Positions 20,065-32,854 of a DNA stretch of 64,000 nt are shown here, one piece after another. The notes beneath the pieces are model-generated. The model saw only the letters and a program-made list of their open reading frames with translations, had not been told where the DNA came from and ran no database searches. This DNA is from Sphingomonas baiyangensis. GTDB lineage: Bacteria; Pseudomonadota; Alphaproteobacteria; Sphingomonadales; Sphingomonadaceae. Where the stretch lies: positions 1,726,227 to 1,790,226 of the forward strand of contig NZ_SWKR01000002.1 of assembly GCF_005144715.1 (NCBI RefSeq), read 5' to 3'. How positions within the stretch are numbered: position 1 is the stretch's first letter; the number at the start of each line of letters is the position of its first letter. A program made the position numbers and the translations under genes.

Positions 20065-21861
20065 TCAGAAGAAGCGATCGATCGCGAAGCACACGGCGAG
20101 TCCCACCACCACGTTCATCGCAAGGCCCACGCGCAGGAAATCGGCGAAGCGGTAATTGGCGGCACCATAGACGAGCGTGTTGGTCTGGTAGCCGATCGGC
20201 GTCGCGAAACTGGCGCTGGCGCCGAACATCACCGCCACGATCATCTCGCGCGGATCGACACCCAGCGTGCCGCCCAGCGCGATGACGATCGGCGTCATGA
20301 TGACCGCCACGGCATTGTTGGTGACGACTTCGGTCAGCGCGCTGGTGAGCATGTAGATGGCGACGAGCAGAACGAAGGGCGATGCATCGGCGAGCAACGG
20401 CGCCGCAGTGCGCACCAGCAGGTCGACGGTGCCCGCATTCTGCAATCCGCGCCCGAAGGCCAGCATCGCGAAGATCAGCACCAGCGTGTTGCCGTCGATT
20501 GAGCGCCAGGCTTCCTCGGGCTCGATGCAGCGCGTGGCGAGGACAACGCCGACACCGGCGATCGCCAGCAGCTCGATCGGCATACCGAACAGCGCCGCCC
20601 CCACGACGATTCCCGCCATCGTCGCAACCGCAATCGGCGTCTTGGTGCGGCGAAAGGCGCGCGTCTGCGACAGGCCGACATCCATCAGCCCCACATTCTC
20701 GCGCATCGCCTGGATGGCGTCGTCGCCGCCCGCCACCAGCAGCCGGTCGCCCGCGCGCACGCGCGCATTGCCGAGGTCGGGTCCGGCCAGATGCCGCGGT
20801 CGCGCAAGCCCCAGGATGCGGACATGCAGCTTCGACAGGAATGGAATGTCCGACAGGCGCCGTCCGATGATGGGATGCGTCGGCGAGATTAGCGCCTCGA
20901 TCAGGCGGAGGTCGGCGGGGCGCGCCTCGCCGGCGGTCGCAACCCCCGCCCCGCGCGCGGAAAGGCCCACGCGCCAACCCCGGTTCTCGGCAAGGCTCGC
21001 CAGTTCGGCCTGCGTCGCGCCGACGATCAACCGGTCGCCCGAGCCGAGCAGCCAGTCCCCAAGCTCCTGACGCACTACCTGCGCCCCGCGCGCGACGGCA
21101 AGGACGCGCACACCCGATCGCTTGAAGAGGGCTGTGTCGCCCAACCGCTCGCCCACCACGCTGCCGTCGCGAACGACCGTCAGATCGGACAGAAACATCG
21201 CATTCTCGCCGACGTCGCCGTCGACCTTGTCGGGCCGTGCGGGCAGCAGCAGCGGCCCCGCAACGAGCAGCAGCGCCATACCCGCCGCCAACCCCGCCAG
21301 GCCGACGCCGGTGATCTCGAAGATGCTGAACGCCGCCTGCCCGTTGCGCTGCGCGACACCGTCGACCAGCAGATTGGTCGAGGTGCCGATCAGCGTCAGG
21401 CATCCGCCCAGGATCGAAACATAGGACAGCGGAATCAGCAGCCTTGTGGCGGCCATGCCCAGCACCTTGGCCAGCCGCTTCACGATGGGGATCATCACCA
21501 TCACGATCGGCGTGTTGTTGGTGAAGGCCGAGGCGACGATCGTGCCGATCCCCAGCTCGGCAAGCGCAAGCCGCGGATGCTTCTGGCCGCGCTGCATGAC
21601 GATATCGGTCACCGCCTCGAGCGCACCCGTCCGCGTCAATGCGCCGGTGACGACGAACAGCGCGCCGATGGCGATGGGTGCTGGATTGCTGAACACGCCG
21701 AGCGCCTGCTCGCCCGGCAGGAAGCCCAACGCCATCATCGCCACCGCGCCGACGATCGCGATCACCACCGCAGGCGCGCGTTCGAGCGCGAAAGCGACCA
21801 GCAGCGCGAGCAGCAGCCCGCCGCCAATGATCGCGCCATGCGCCTCGATCAATGCCTGCAT
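20065..21861 (-). CDS. SLC13/DASS family permease with RCK_C domains
   Basis: Inner-membrane transporter of the divalent anion:Na+ symporter family. The 598-residue product has about 5 N-terminal helices (IGGGLLLALLVAFALE onward) with the motif SAFTNNTPIVMVMIPIV. Two TrkA-C/RCK_C regulatory domains occupy the middle (about 200-370; for example LLGSGDRLIVGATQAEL and VRAGDRLLVAGGDD). A second membrane half carries the paired motif TEVVTNNAVAVIMTPIVIAL. The two NN-containing motifs form the ion and substrate sites. ATGs at 21885 and 21939 are possible earlier starts. Likely substrates are dicarboxylate or sulfate; which cannot be told. Confidence 0.9.
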   Translation of the reverse strand: MQALIEAHGAIIGGGLLLALLVAFALERAPAVVIAIVGAVAMMALGFLPGEQALGVFSNPAPIAIGALFVVTGALTRTGALEAVTDIVMQRGQKHPRLALAELGIGTIVASAFTNNTPIVMVMIPIVKRLAKVLGMAATRLLIPLSYVSILGGCLTLIGTSTNLLVDGVAQRNGQAAFSIFEITGVGLAGLAAGMALLLVAGPLLLPARPDKVDGDVGENAMFLSDLTVVRDGSVVGERLGDTALFKRSGVRVLAVARGAQVVRQELGDWLLGSGDRLIVGATQAELASLAENRGWRVGLSARGAGVATAGEARPADLRLIEALISPTHPIIGRRLSDIPFLSKLHVRILGLARPRHLAGPDLGNARVRAGDRLLVAGGDDAIQAMRENVGLMDVGLSQTRAFRRTKTPIAVATMAGIVVGAALFGMPIELLAIAGVGVVLATRCIEPEEAWRSIDGNTLVLIFAMLAFGRGLQNAGTVDLLVRTAAPLLADASPFVLLVAIYMLTSALTEVVTNNAVAVIMTPIVIALGGTLGVDPREMIVAVMFGASASFATPIGYQTNTLVYGAANYRFADFLRVGLAMNVVVGLAVCFAIDRFF

Positions 21862-21985
21862 CGCCCCGGCCCCCTTGCCCGCCATGCGCGCGGCCGGCCC
21901 GATTGCCGTACCGCCGCGCGTAGCTGACCCGAACGCCACATCGCATCGTTCGATGCAAGCGGCATCGCCGCCAAATGCGGCGGCG

Positions 21986-23830
21986 TCAGAGAATGACCGG
22001 TATCTCCGTCATCATCGGCGCCGGCGTCATGTCGGCAGCAAACGCCACCGGCCCCGGATCGACACCGATGACCCGGTCGCCCAGCAGCACGCCGCCCGCA
22101 TCGGGATCGAAGCGCAGCGTCAGCGTGCCGTCGGCGAACGCGATCGCGGTGCCCTCGCGCCCGACCGGAATGGTGACGCTCTCCGCGCCGCGGGTAATGA
22201 CGACCGAGCTTCCCGAGCGCGCCGCCGCATAGTCGGCCGCGTCGCCCGAAAGCGCGATGGTGTCTCCGCCGCTGTTGAAGCTCGGATCGAACACGATCTG
22301 TGAGCCCGAAAGGATCGTCACCGTCTCGGCCTCGACCGAGCCGAAGACGCTGACATTGCCGCCGGTGCTGGCGCTCGATCCGGCGAACAGCGTCAGGGCC
22401 GCGCCGAGATCGGGGTCGGTCGCGCCCAGCGCGGTGGGCGCCTGTGCCGCAGCCTCGATCCGCGCCGCCTCTGCGCCGATCGCCTGGCCGCCGATCCGCA
22501 CCGCACCGCCCGAAAAGGCGAGCACGCGCGCGCCGTCGTCGAAGATCAGATCGGCGCCTGCCGCGCCGACGGGAATGACGACGATCGTGTCGCCATCGCT
22601 GATCTCCACCGCGGAGCCGGTGCGTCGCGCGGTGAAGTCGGCAGCATCGCCCGCGAGCACGATCCGGTCGCCGCCGGCATTGAACGAGCCGTCGAAGGTC
22701 AGTCGCCCCGGCCGATCGAGTATCGTCACTTCCTGCGTGCCTGCCCCGCCGACGACGAGGCCTGTGCCCAGCGCGACGGCTTCGACGCCGGCGCCGAGCG
22801 TCAGCACAAACTGGTCGGCAAGTGGCGGTGGTGGCGGCGGCGTAGTCGCAAACTGCCGCACCTGCGCTGCGCTGAACTCCTCGCCCGCGAACGAGAAGGT
22901 TTCGACGTTCGAGATGCGATCGACGCCCTCCGCCGCGCTCGTCAGCACGATCACGTCGCCATCGACGCTGACCGTGAAATCGGCCGCCGCCCCGGTAAAG
23001 AACGCGATGTCGTTGCCGTCGCTGCCGTCGATCACATCGTCGCCGGCACCGCCCGTCAGGCGATCGTCGCCACGGCTGCCGGTAAGCACATCGTCGCCGC
23101 CGCGACCGTCGAACACGACGCCCGTTGGTCCGTTGCCCAGCATCTCGCGCACGAAGAAGGTGTCGTTCTGTGCGCTGCCATAGACGATCGATGCGTTCTC
23201 GCCCTCGACGAGCGCCTCGACGCGCTCGATGCTCGTCAACGTGAAGGTCGAGCCGCCCGAGATGGCGGTGCCGTTCGCGAGATCGACCACGAAGCTGCGG
23301 TTGAGTTGCAGCGTATCGATACCGGTGCCGCCGTCGATCGATCCCGCAAGAGGGGTAACGCCGCCGCCGGTGATGAAGAAGCGGTCGTTGCCCGCGCCGC
23401 CAAAGGCTTCGACCGGTGCCGACACGAAGAACTGGTCGTTCCCGCTGCCGGCGATCAGCGTGATCGCTTGGCCGGTGCCCGTATATCGGATCGTCTGGTC
23501 GGCATTGTTGAACAGGATCTGCTCGATCCCGACGATCTCGAAGCGTTGCGTGCCGACGGTGATGCCGTAGCCGAAACGCCCCGATTCGAACTCGAAGAAG
23601 CTGAGCTGCGCGGGTGCGATGTTGCGAATGTCGATCGTGTCGAAGCCGCTGCCGCCGTCGATCAGGCCGAAGGGCGTCGACTGGCTGCTCGATCGCACGC
23701 CGAAAAAGCGGAACACATCGTCGCCGCCAACGCCGAACAGACGATCGGCGCCGAAGCTGATCTCGAAGACATCGGGTCGCTCGGTTCCCTCAAGCGTGTC
23801 GTTGCCGTCGGTGCCTCTGATTGTCGCCAT
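21986..23830 (-). CDS. RTX-like calcium-binding protein with duplicated C-terminal module
   Basis: The 614-residue product has no Sec signal. It opens with MATIRGTDGNDTLEGTE, a nonapeptide-like Ca-binding repeat, and has a denser run at about 240-275 (GGRGGDDVLTGSRGDDRLTG, then GGAGDDVIDGSDGND) typical of type I-secreted RTX proteins. A proline spacer (TTPPPPPP, about 329-336) is followed by two similar modules of about 85 residues, near 366-451 and 502-589. These share SFNxGGDxIxLxGDAADxxAxRxGS, with SxVxI and an IPVG strand. No protease or adhesin catalytic motif is seen. Probably secreted and possibly an adhesin or surface protein; no ABC secretion genes are adjacent. Confidence 0.75.
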   Translation of the reverse strand: MATIRGTDGNDTLEGTERPDVFEISFGADRLFGVGGDDVFRFFGVRSSSQSTPFGLIDGGSGFDTIDIRNIAPAQLSFFEFESGRFGYGITVGTQRFEIVGIEQILFNNADQTIRYTGTGQAITLIAGSGNDQFFVSAPVEAFGGAGNDRFFITGGGVTPLAGSIDGGTGIDTLQLNRSFVVDLANGTAISGGSTFTLTSIERVEALVEGENASIVYGSAQNDTFFVREMLGNGPTGVVFDGRGGDDVLTGSRGDDRLTGGAGDDVIDGSDGNDIAFFTGAAADFTVSVDGDVIVLTSAAEGVDRISNVETFSFAGEEFSAAQVRQFATTPPPPPPLADQFVLTLGAGVEAVALGTGLVVGGAGTQEVTILDRPGRLTFDGSFNAGGDRIVLAGDAADFTARRTGSAVEISDGDTIVVIPVGAAGADLIFDDGARVLAFSGGAVRIGGQAIGAEAARIEAAAQAPTALGATDPDLGAALTLFAGSSASTGGNVSVFGSVEAETVTILSGSQIVFDPSFNSGGDTIALSGDAADYAAARSGSSVVITRGAESVTIPVGREGTAIAFADGTLTLRFDPDAGGVLLGDRVIGVDPGPVAFAADMTPAPMMTEIPVIL

Positions 23831-23917
23831 GCATCCCCCCTCAAATCCGTTTCGCCGCGACGCTAAGGGCAGCGACCGCGAGCGACAATCCTTTGTCCGA
23901 AATCACTTAGCGCGCGT

Positions 23918-24925
23918 TCACAGCGTGCGCACCGCGCCGAACACCGACCAGTCTGTCCGGTCGGTCAGCATCTCCAGGCCCAGCACACCCAGGCGCGAAT
24001 TGCCGTTGGTATCGAGCCCCGGCGACCATACCGCGACCGAGGCGCGATGCGGCACGATCGCGAGGATGCCGCCGCCCACGCCCGATTTGGCAGGCAGGCC
24101 AACGCGATAGGCGAAGTCGCCCGAGCCGTCATACTGGCCGCATAGCATCATCAACGCCAGGATGTTGCGCGCCCGCCGCGTTGCCGCCACACCGCGCGTG
24201 TCGCCCGGCGTGTCGTCGTCATGCATCAGGAAGCGCCCGGCCATCGCCAAGCCCCGGCAATCGAGGCTGATCGCGCATTGATGGACATAGGCCTCCATCA
24301 CCGCATCGATCGGGTGGTGCAGATTGCCGTGGTGTTTGGCCATGTACATCAGCGAGCGGTTGAGGTCGCCGCCGCTGCGGTCGCTCGCCATCACGTCGGC
24401 GTCGAGCGGCGCCTTCGCACCGTCTAGCATCGTCTCGACAAGCCGCACGACATGATGGTTCGGGCCGGCGCTGCCCTTCAGCCCCACCAGCATGTCGCAG
24501 ACGACCAGCGCACCGGCATTGATGAAGGGATTGCGCGGAATGCCCTTGTCGCGCTCGAGGTCGATGATCGAGTTGAACGGATCGCCCGAAGGCTCGCGCC
24601 CCATGCGCTGCCACAGCGCCTCGCCGATCGCCTCGAGCGCCACTTCGAGCGCGAACACCTTCGAGATCGACTGGATGGGAAAGGCGACGCCCGCATTGCC
24701 CGCCGGGACGAGCGTGCCCGCGCGCGTGAACACCGCGATGCCGAACCGGTCGTAATCGGTCTTGCGGAAGGCGCGGCCGCCGGCCTCGGCAACCTCGCGT
24801 GCCTCGTCCGCCACGCGGTCCATGCAGCCGCGCACATCCTCGACGATCGATTCGAGCACGGGTTGCAGCTCGTCCCGCTCGCGCGCGGCGATTGCGTCGT
24901 CCTGGTCGGTGTCGGCAGCCGGCAT
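23918..24925 (-). CDS. glsA: Glutaminase A
   Basis: Serine-dependent amidohydrolase converting glutamine to glutamate and ammonia. The product is 335 residues from the ATG at 24925. The catalytic SxxK motif is in FPIQSISKVFALE. Other family blocks are NPFINAGALVV, HHGNLHHPIDAVM and GLPAKSGVGGGI. I chose 24925 because a run agagggg lies 6 bp upstream; ATG 24931 is an alternative and adds two residues. The frame stays open far upstream towards uvrA, but that extension has no glutaminase character. Divergent from uvrA. Confidence 0.93.
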   Translation of the reverse strand: MPAADTDQDDAIAARERDELQPVLESIVEDVRGCMDRVADEAREVAEAGGRAFRKTDYDRFGIAVFTRAGTLVPAGNAGVAFPIQSISKVFALEVALEAIGEALWQRMGREPSGDPFNSIIDLERDKGIPRNPFINAGALVVCDMLVGLKGSAGPNHHVVRLVETMLDGAKAPLDADVMASDRSGGDLNRSLMYMAKHHGNLHHPIDAVMEAYVHQCAISLDCRGLAMAGRFLMHDDDTPGDTRGVAATRRARNILALMMLCGQYDGSGDFAYRVGLPAKSGVGGGILAIVPHRASVAVWSPGLDTNGNSRLGVLGLEMLTDRTDWSVFGAVRTL

Positions 24926-25091
24926 GTCCATCCCCTCTAGCTGGCCCAAGCGCATCAGCGCGACCAAGGTTGCGCGGCAGCCAACGCTGCCGCTCCGGCA
25001 AACGAGTTTTCTCGCCGCCGCTTTAAGCACCCGGCTCGCCACCCTATCTTCGCCTCTGGCCCCCGCGCAGGAACGAAGATAGAACAGCCCT

Positions 25092-28010
<2,919 letters not shown>

Positions 28011-28023
28011 TCGCCCGTCGACC

Positions 28024-29598
28024 TTACCTCCGCCCCAGTGCCTCCCGGATCAGCGCGCGCGTGTTCGCCACGCCGTAGAGCGCGATGAAGCTGCCCATGC
28101 GCGGGCCTTGCGACGTCCCCAACAGCGTCTCGTACAGCGCCTTGAACCAGTCGCGCAGGTTCTCGAAGCCGCCCGACTTGCCGATCTCGTAGACGATGTT
28201 CTGGATATCCTCGGCGCCCGCGCCCTCGGGCAGCGCCGCCAGTTCGGCATCGAGCCGTTCGAGCGCGGCCACCTCGGCGCCTTCGGGCGCGCGGCGAACG
28301 GGCTTGTCGGCGACGTCGCGGACATAGGCGATGGCGTGGCCTATCAGCGCGTCGAGCGCGGGATAGCGATCAGGTGACGCATCGGGCACGTAATTGCCCA
28401 GATACCCCCATACCTGCTCGCGCGTCGCCTCGCCCATCACGCCGACTAGGTTGAGCAACAGGCCGAAGGTGACGGGCAGCGCTTCTGTGGGCGGCGGGCC
28501 GCCGTGAATGTGGTGCACCGGATTGCCCAGCCGCTGCTCCACCGGCTGCGCGGCGTAATTGCCGCGGAACTGCCAATATTCGTCAATCGCGCGCGGGATC
28601 ACGCCCAGGTGCAGTTGCTTGGCCTTCTTCGGCTCGCGATAGGCGTAGAAGGCTAGGCTTTCCTCAGGACCATAGGTCAGCCACTGATCGAGGCTGAGGC
28701 CGTTGCCCTTCGACTTCGAGATCTTCTGGCCGTTCTCGTCGAGGAACATCTCGTAGTTGAAACCCTCGGGCGGGCGGGCGCCCAGCACGCGCGCGATCTT
28801 CGAGCTTTGCGTCACCGAATCGATCAGGTCTTTGCCCGCCATCTCGTAATCGACGCCGAGCGCTACCCAGCGCATCGCCCAGTCGACCTTCCATTGCAGC
28901 TTGGCGCCGCCCGACAGGATCGACTGTTCGATCCGCTCGCCATCCTCGGTATAGGCGATCAGCCCGGCATCGGCGTTCAGCACTTCGACCGGCGCCTGCA
29001 GCACGATGCCCGTGCGTGGGCTGATCGGCAGCACGGGCGAATAGGTCGCGCGCCGCTCCTCGCCCAGCGTCGGCAGCATCACGCCCATGATCGCGTCGTA
29101 GTGGCGCAACACGTCGCGCAGCGCATCGTCGAAACGGCCCGACCCGTAATATTCGGTCGACGAGGCGAACTCGTAGTCGAACCCGAAACGGTCGAGAAAC
29201 TGGCGGAGCAGCGCGTTGTTGTGATGCGCGAAGCTTTCGTGCGTGCCGAACGGATCGGGCACCTGCGTCAGCGGCTTGCCCAGGTGCTCGGCCAGCATCG
29301 CGCGATTGGGCACGTTGTCGGGCACCTTGCGCAGCCCGTCCATGTCGTCGCTGAAGGCGATGAGCCGCGTGGGCTGATCGCTCATCTCGGCAAAGGCGCG
29401 GCGCACCATCGTGGTGCGCAGCACTTCGTTGAAGGTGCCGATATGCGGCAGGCCAGAGGGGCCATAGCCCGTCTCGAACAGCACCGCCTCGCCGCCCGGC
29501 TTGCCCTCGGGCCAGCGCTTCAACAGCTTGCGCGCCTCCTCATAGGGCCATGCCTTGGATGTGAGGGCGGCTTCGCGGATCGCGGCGGAATCGGTCAT
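28024..29598 (-). CDS. lysK: Class I lysyl-tRNA synthetase
   Basis: Charges tRNA-Lys. The 524-residue product is the class I (Rossmann-fold) type common in archaea and many alphaproteobacteria, unrelated to the class II LysS. The HIGH-equivalent is in YGPSGLPHIGTFNEV (about 45-59) and the KMSKS-equivalent is NGQKISKSKGNG (about 290-300). Length fits the family. The start ATG at 29598 is kept because the N-terminus MTDSAAIREAALTSKAWPYE is typical. It converges on uvrA with 13 bp between stops. Confidence 0.97.
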   Translation of the reverse strand: MTDSAAIREAALTSKAWPYEEARKLLKRWPEGKPGGEAVLFETGYGPSGLPHIGTFNEVLRTTMVRRAFAEMSDQPTRLIAFSDDMDGLRKVPDNVPNRAMLAEHLGKPLTQVPDPFGTHESFAHHNNALLRQFLDRFGFDYEFASSTEYYGSGRFDDALRDVLRHYDAIMGVMLPTLGEERRATYSPVLPISPRTGIVLQAPVEVLNADAGLIAYTEDGERIEQSILSGGAKLQWKVDWAMRWVALGVDYEMAGKDLIDSVTQSSKIARVLGARPPEGFNYEMFLDENGQKISKSKGNGLSLDQWLTYGPEESLAFYAYREPKKAKQLHLGVIPRAIDEYWQFRGNYAAQPVEQRLGNPVHHIHGGPPPTEALPVTFGLLLNLVGVMGEATREQVWGYLGNYVPDASPDRYPALDALIGHAIAYVRDVADKPVRRAPEGAEVAALERLDAELAALPEGAGAEDIQNIVYEIGKSGGFENLRDWFKALYETLLGTSQGPRMGSFIALYGVANTRALIREALGRR

Positions 29599-29706
29599 GC
29601 GGCGCGATCTAGCGTGCGACTTCGTGCGCTACAAATCCCCGCCGGAACAAAGTCGCGCAGCGGCGCTTTGTCGCGCGACCGATCCTGTTTGATCCAGAGC
29701 AACCCA

Positions 29707-30597
29707 ATGATCCTGTCGAGCACCCCGCGCGTCAGCAGCATCGTCCGCGAGGTATGGCGCCCGCTGGCGCTGCTGTTCGTGTGGGACGTGGCGGTGACGA
29801 TCACCTATTTCCTGCTGCCGTTCACCGCGCCGTCGCTGCCGCTCACGCTGTTCGGCACGGTGCTCGGCCTGTTTCTCGGCTTCCGCACCAATTCGGCCTA
29901 TCAGCGCTGGTGGGAAGGTCGCATTCTCTGGGGCTCGATGATAAACGCCTCGCGCAACATCGCGCGTGAGGCGATCGCGTTCCTGCCCGACGATCCGCCG
30001 CGCGCGCGCGATCTCAAACGGTCGATCGTGCTGCGCCACATCGCCTATGTCCATGCGCTGCGCTGCCAGCTACGCCGGCAGACCGAGTGCCCCGAAGTCT
30101 ACACCCTGCTCTCGAAACCCGAGGCCGACGAGGCGATGGGCCGCGCCAATCCCGCCAACGGCTTTCTCGACGGCACCGCCAAGCGCATCGCCGAAGCACA
30201 GAGCCACGGCTGGATGGACACGATCCAGCAGGCGCAGATGGAAGCGGTGATGGTCGATATCGCCAATGCGCAGGGCGGCATGGAGCGGCTTAAGAACACG
30301 CCGCTGCCGATGCAGTATCGCTTCTTCCCCGCCTTCTTCACGCGGCTGTTCTGCATCCTGCTGCCGATCGGGCTGGTCGAGACGCTGGGATGGGCCACGC
30401 CGGTGGGCTCGACGATCGCCGGGCTCATGTTCCTGGCGGCCCTGCAGATCGGCGACGATCTGGTCGATCCGTTCAGCAACACCGCGCACGACGTACCGAT
30501 GACGGGCATGTGCCGGACGATCGAGATCGACCTGAAGCAGGCGATCGGCGACCCCGCGCCCGAAAAGCTCGAGCCGGTCGACGGCGTGCTCTGGTGA
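29707..30597 (+). CDS. Bestrophin family membrane protein
   Basis: Bacterial bestrophin (RFP-TM/UPF0187-like) forms a pentameric ion channel in the inner membrane. The ATG at 29707 gives 296 residues. The N-terminal helix WRPLALLFVWDVAVTITYFL, the GFRTNSAYQRWWEGR motif after the second helix and the late region DDLVDPFSNTAHDVPM with acidic cluster are family hallmarks. The open frame extends about 900 bp upstream, but that part is the antisense of lysK. Convergent with ruvA, 6 bp between stops. Confidence 0.92.
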   Translation: MILSSTPRVSSIVREVWRPLALLFVWDVAVTITYFLLPFTAPSLPLTLFGTVLGLFLGFRTNSAYQRWWEGRILWGSMINASRNIAREAIAFLPDDPPRARDLKRSIVLRHIAYVHALRCQLRRQTECPEVYTLLSKPEADEAMGRANPANGFLDGTAKRIAEAQSHGWMDTIQQAQMEAVMVDIANAQGGMERLKNTPLPMQYRFFPAFFTRLFCILLPIGLVETLGWATPVGSTIAGLMFLAALQIGDDLVDPFSNTAHDVPMTGMCRTIEIDLKQAIGDPAPEKLEPVDGVLW

Positions 30598-30603
30598 CAC
30601 GCC

Positions 30604-31203
30604 TCAGGCCTTGCTCGCCTTTCTGAGCGCAAGGCGCACCAGCGCATCGAGGCCTGTGCCCGCCCCGAGCTCGTCCTCGGCGGCCTTGACCGCGTTCGTC
30701 GCCTCGGCGGGGCGGAAGCCCAGGTTGAGCAGCGCCGATACCGCGTCGGCCGTCACGCCGCCGGTCATCACGCCCGCGCCCTCGGCGGCGCCGGGCACCA
30801 GCCCGCCCGCCTTGTCCTTCAATTCGCGCACGATGCGCTCGGCGAGCTTGGGGCCGACGCCGTTGGCGCGCGCGACCATCGCCTTGTCCTGCCGCGCCAC
30901 TGCCGCGCGCAGTTCCTCAGGCGCCAGCACCGACAGGATCGCCAGCGCCACGCGCGCGCCGACGCCCTGCACGCCGGTCAGCAGCCGGAACCAGTCGCGC
31001 TCGTCGGCATCGCCGAAGCCGACGAGGCGAATGAAATCCTCGCCCACCAGCATCTCGGTATGTAGCGTCGCCATCGTGCCGACGGGGCCGAGTGACGAGA
31101 GCGTGCGCGCCGAAGCGCCGACCAGATAGCCGACACCGCCCACCTCGATCACCACCTGATCGATACCGGTGGAGACGAGCGTGCCTTTCAGATGTGCGAT
31201 CAT
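30604..31203 (-). CDS. ruvA: Holliday junction branch migration protein RuvA
   Basis: Tetramer that binds Holliday junctions and directs the RuvB motor. The 199-residue product begins [11 protein letters not shown] and carries the OB fold (1-63), two helix-hairpin-helix motifs ([17 protein letters not shown] and [17 protein letters not shown], about 70-130) and the C-terminal RuvB-binding domain III ([18 protein letters not shown]). It starts 9 bp after ruvC. RuvB would normally follow, but here the neighbour is a convergent bestrophin gene. Confidence 0.97.
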   Translation of the reverse strand: MIAHLKGTLVSTGIDQVVIEVGGVGYLVGASARTLSSLGPVGTMATLHTEMLVGEDFIRLVGFGDADERDWFRLLTGVQGVGARVALAILSVLAPEELRAAVARQDKAMVARANGVGPKLAERIVRELKDKAGGLVPGAAEGAGVMTGGVTADAVSALLNLGFRPAEATNAVKAAEDELGAGTGLDALVRLALRKASKA

Positions 31204-31212
31204 GCTGCCCGC

Positions 31213-31698
31213 CTAGCCCAGCCGCCGCGCGGTGGCGAGGTGATGCGCATGGGTGATCGCCACCGCCAGCGCATCGGCGGCATCGGCGCCGTCGATTTTC
31301 GTGCCGGGCAGCAGCCGCGCGACCATGGCGTGAACCTGTGCCTTTTCGGCAGCGCCGGTTCCGACCACCGCCTGCTTCACCAGCCGCGGCGCATATTCGC
31401 CGACGATCAGCCCGCCGCGCGCCAGCGCGCACAGCGCGACGCCACGCGCCTGCGCAAGCTTGAGCGTGGTTTGTGGATTGGCGTTGACGAAGATTTCCTC
31501 GCACGCCCCCGCATTGGGCGCATGATCGGCGAGCAGCGCGGCCAGCATCGCATCGAGATGCGCGAGCCGGCGCGGCAGCGGCTGCGACGTGTCGGTTTTG
31601 AGCCGCCCGTTGCCGCGATGCGCCAGCCGGTTGCCCTCGGCATGCACCAGGCCCCAGCCGGTCGTGCCGAGGCCGGGATCGAGACCGAGGATCAGCAT
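31213..31698 (-). CDS. ruvC: Crossover junction endodeoxyribonuclease RuvC
   Basis: Holliday junction resolvase. The ATG at 31698 gives 161 residues beginning MLILGLDPGLGTTGWG, where the first catalytic Asp lies. Glu is in ACEEIFVNANPQTTLKL, and the C-terminal Asp pair is in GADAADALAVAITHAH. All four acidic residues of the RNase H-like site appear present. The 14-codon upstream extension lacks conservation. It sits between yebC and ruvA, the widespread yebC-ruvC-ruvA order. Confidence 0.97.
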   Translation of the reverse strand: MLILGLDPGLGTTGWGLVHAEGNRLAHRGNGRLKTDTSQPLPRRLAHLDAMLAALLADHAPNAGACEEIFVNANPQTTLKLAQARGVALCALARGGLIVGEYAPRLVKQAVVGTGAAEKAQVHAMVARLLPGTKIDGADAADALAVAITHAHHLATARRLG

Positions 31699-31762
31699 CG
31701 GCCCGCCCCGCAAGGTTGCCGCTTCCCGCCGGCGGCGCATCGCCGCGCAGCGGGAGCCGCCA

Positions 31763-32506
31763 TCAACCCAGCTTCTCCATCACCGCGTCGGAGACTTCGT
31801 AATTGCCCCACACCGTCTGCACGTCGTCGTCATCGTCGAGCGTGTCGATCAGCTTCATCAACTGGCCGGCATCGTCCTCGCTGACATCGACCATCGTCTG
31901 CGGCCGCCAGGCGAGCTTGGCGCCCTCGGCCTCGCCCAGCACGGGTTCGAGCGCCTTGGCGACTTCGTGCAACCCGTCCTGCGCGGTCCAGATCTCATGG
32001 CCCTCGTCGGTCGAGGTGACGTCCTCGGCGCCGGCTTCGAGTGCGGCCTCGAACACGCGCTCAGCATCGCCGGCGCCTGGCGGATAGGTGATGAGGCCCA
32101 TGCGATCGAAGCCATGGCTCACCGATCCGCTCGCACCCATGTTGCCGCCATTCTTGGTGACGGCGGTGCGCACGTTGGTGGCGGTGCGGTTGCGATTGTC
32201 GGTCAGCGCCTCGATGATGAGGCTGACGCCGCCGGGGCCGAAACCCTCGTAGCGCACTTCCTCGTAATTGTCGGTGTCGCCGCCCAGCGCCTTGTCGATC
32301 GCGCGCTGGATATTGTCCTTGGGCATCGACTGCGCCTTGGCGGCATTCACCGCGGCACGCAGGCGCGGGTTCATGTCGGGATCGGGCGTGCCCATCTTCG
32401 CCGCGACGGTGATCTCGCGGCTGAGCTTGGAGAACAGCGACGAGCGCTTCTTATCCTGCGCACCCTTTCGGTGCATGATGTTCTTGAACTTGGAATGGCC
32501 TGCCAT
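31763..32506 (-). CDS. yebC: YebC/PmpR family transcriptional regulator
   Basis: The ATG at 32506 gives 247 residues starting [20 protein letters not shown], the near-invariant family start. Other blocks are [16 protein letters not shown] and [19 protein letters not shown]. Members bind DNA as regulators, and a TACO1-like role in translation of proline-rich stretches has been proposed for the family. Upstream codons that extend the frame into the gapR gene are not used. Part of a minus-strand set with gapR, ruvC and ruvA. Confidence 0.96.
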   Translation of the reverse strand: MAGHSKFKNIMHRKGAQDKKRSSLFSKLSREITVAAKMGTPDPDMNPRLRAAVNAAKAQSMPKDNIQRAIDKALGGDTDNYEEVRYEGFGPGGVSLIIEALTDNRNRTATNVRTAVTKNGGNMGASGSVSHGFDRMGLITYPPGAGDAERVFEAALEAGAEDVTSTDEGHEIWTAQDGLHEVAKALEPVLGEAEGAKLAWRPQTMVDVSEDDAGQLMKLIDTLDDDDDVQTVWGNYEVSDAVMEKLG

Positions 32507-32550
32507 CTTCTGTCCTTCTGCCTCCCGCCCGCACGGCGGGAACGCGTGCC

Positions 32551-32790
32551 TTACACCAGCCCCAGCGCCTGCTTGTAGGTTTCGAGCAGCATGTCGGCCT
32601 CGTCGCGATGGTGCTTCTCCATGCGGCGCAGGCGGATGATCGACTTCATCGTCTTGACGTCGAAGCCCGTCGACTTGGCTTCGGCATATACGTCCTTGAT
32701 GTCGTCGCTGATGCCCTTCTTCTCCTCTTCGAGACGCTCGATACGCTCGATCAGAAGGCGCAACTGCTCGGCCGAGATATTGTCGGTCAT
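32551..32790 (-). CDS. GapR family (DUF2312) nucleoid-associated protein
   Basis: A 79-residue protein with the full DUF2312/GapR pattern: a coiled-coil helix ([20 protein letters not shown]), then [20 protein letters not shown] and a basic C-terminal helix. Caulobacter GapR is a tetramer that encircles overtwisted DNA ahead of replication forks and stimulates topoisomerases. The ATG at 32790 is preferred; the 13 preceding codons are not conserved. It is 44 bp upstream of yebC, so likely co-transcribed with the ruv genes. Confidence 0.9.
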   Translation of the reverse strand: MTDNISAEQLRLLIERIERLEEEKKGISDDIKDVYAEAKSTGFDVKTMKSIIRLRRMEKHHRDEADMLLETYKQALGLV

Positions 32791-32854
32791 GGTTCCCCGC
32801 TGGTGATCTTGAATGTGGGGGCGCGGCATAAACCATATGCGCGCCCGCGCAACC

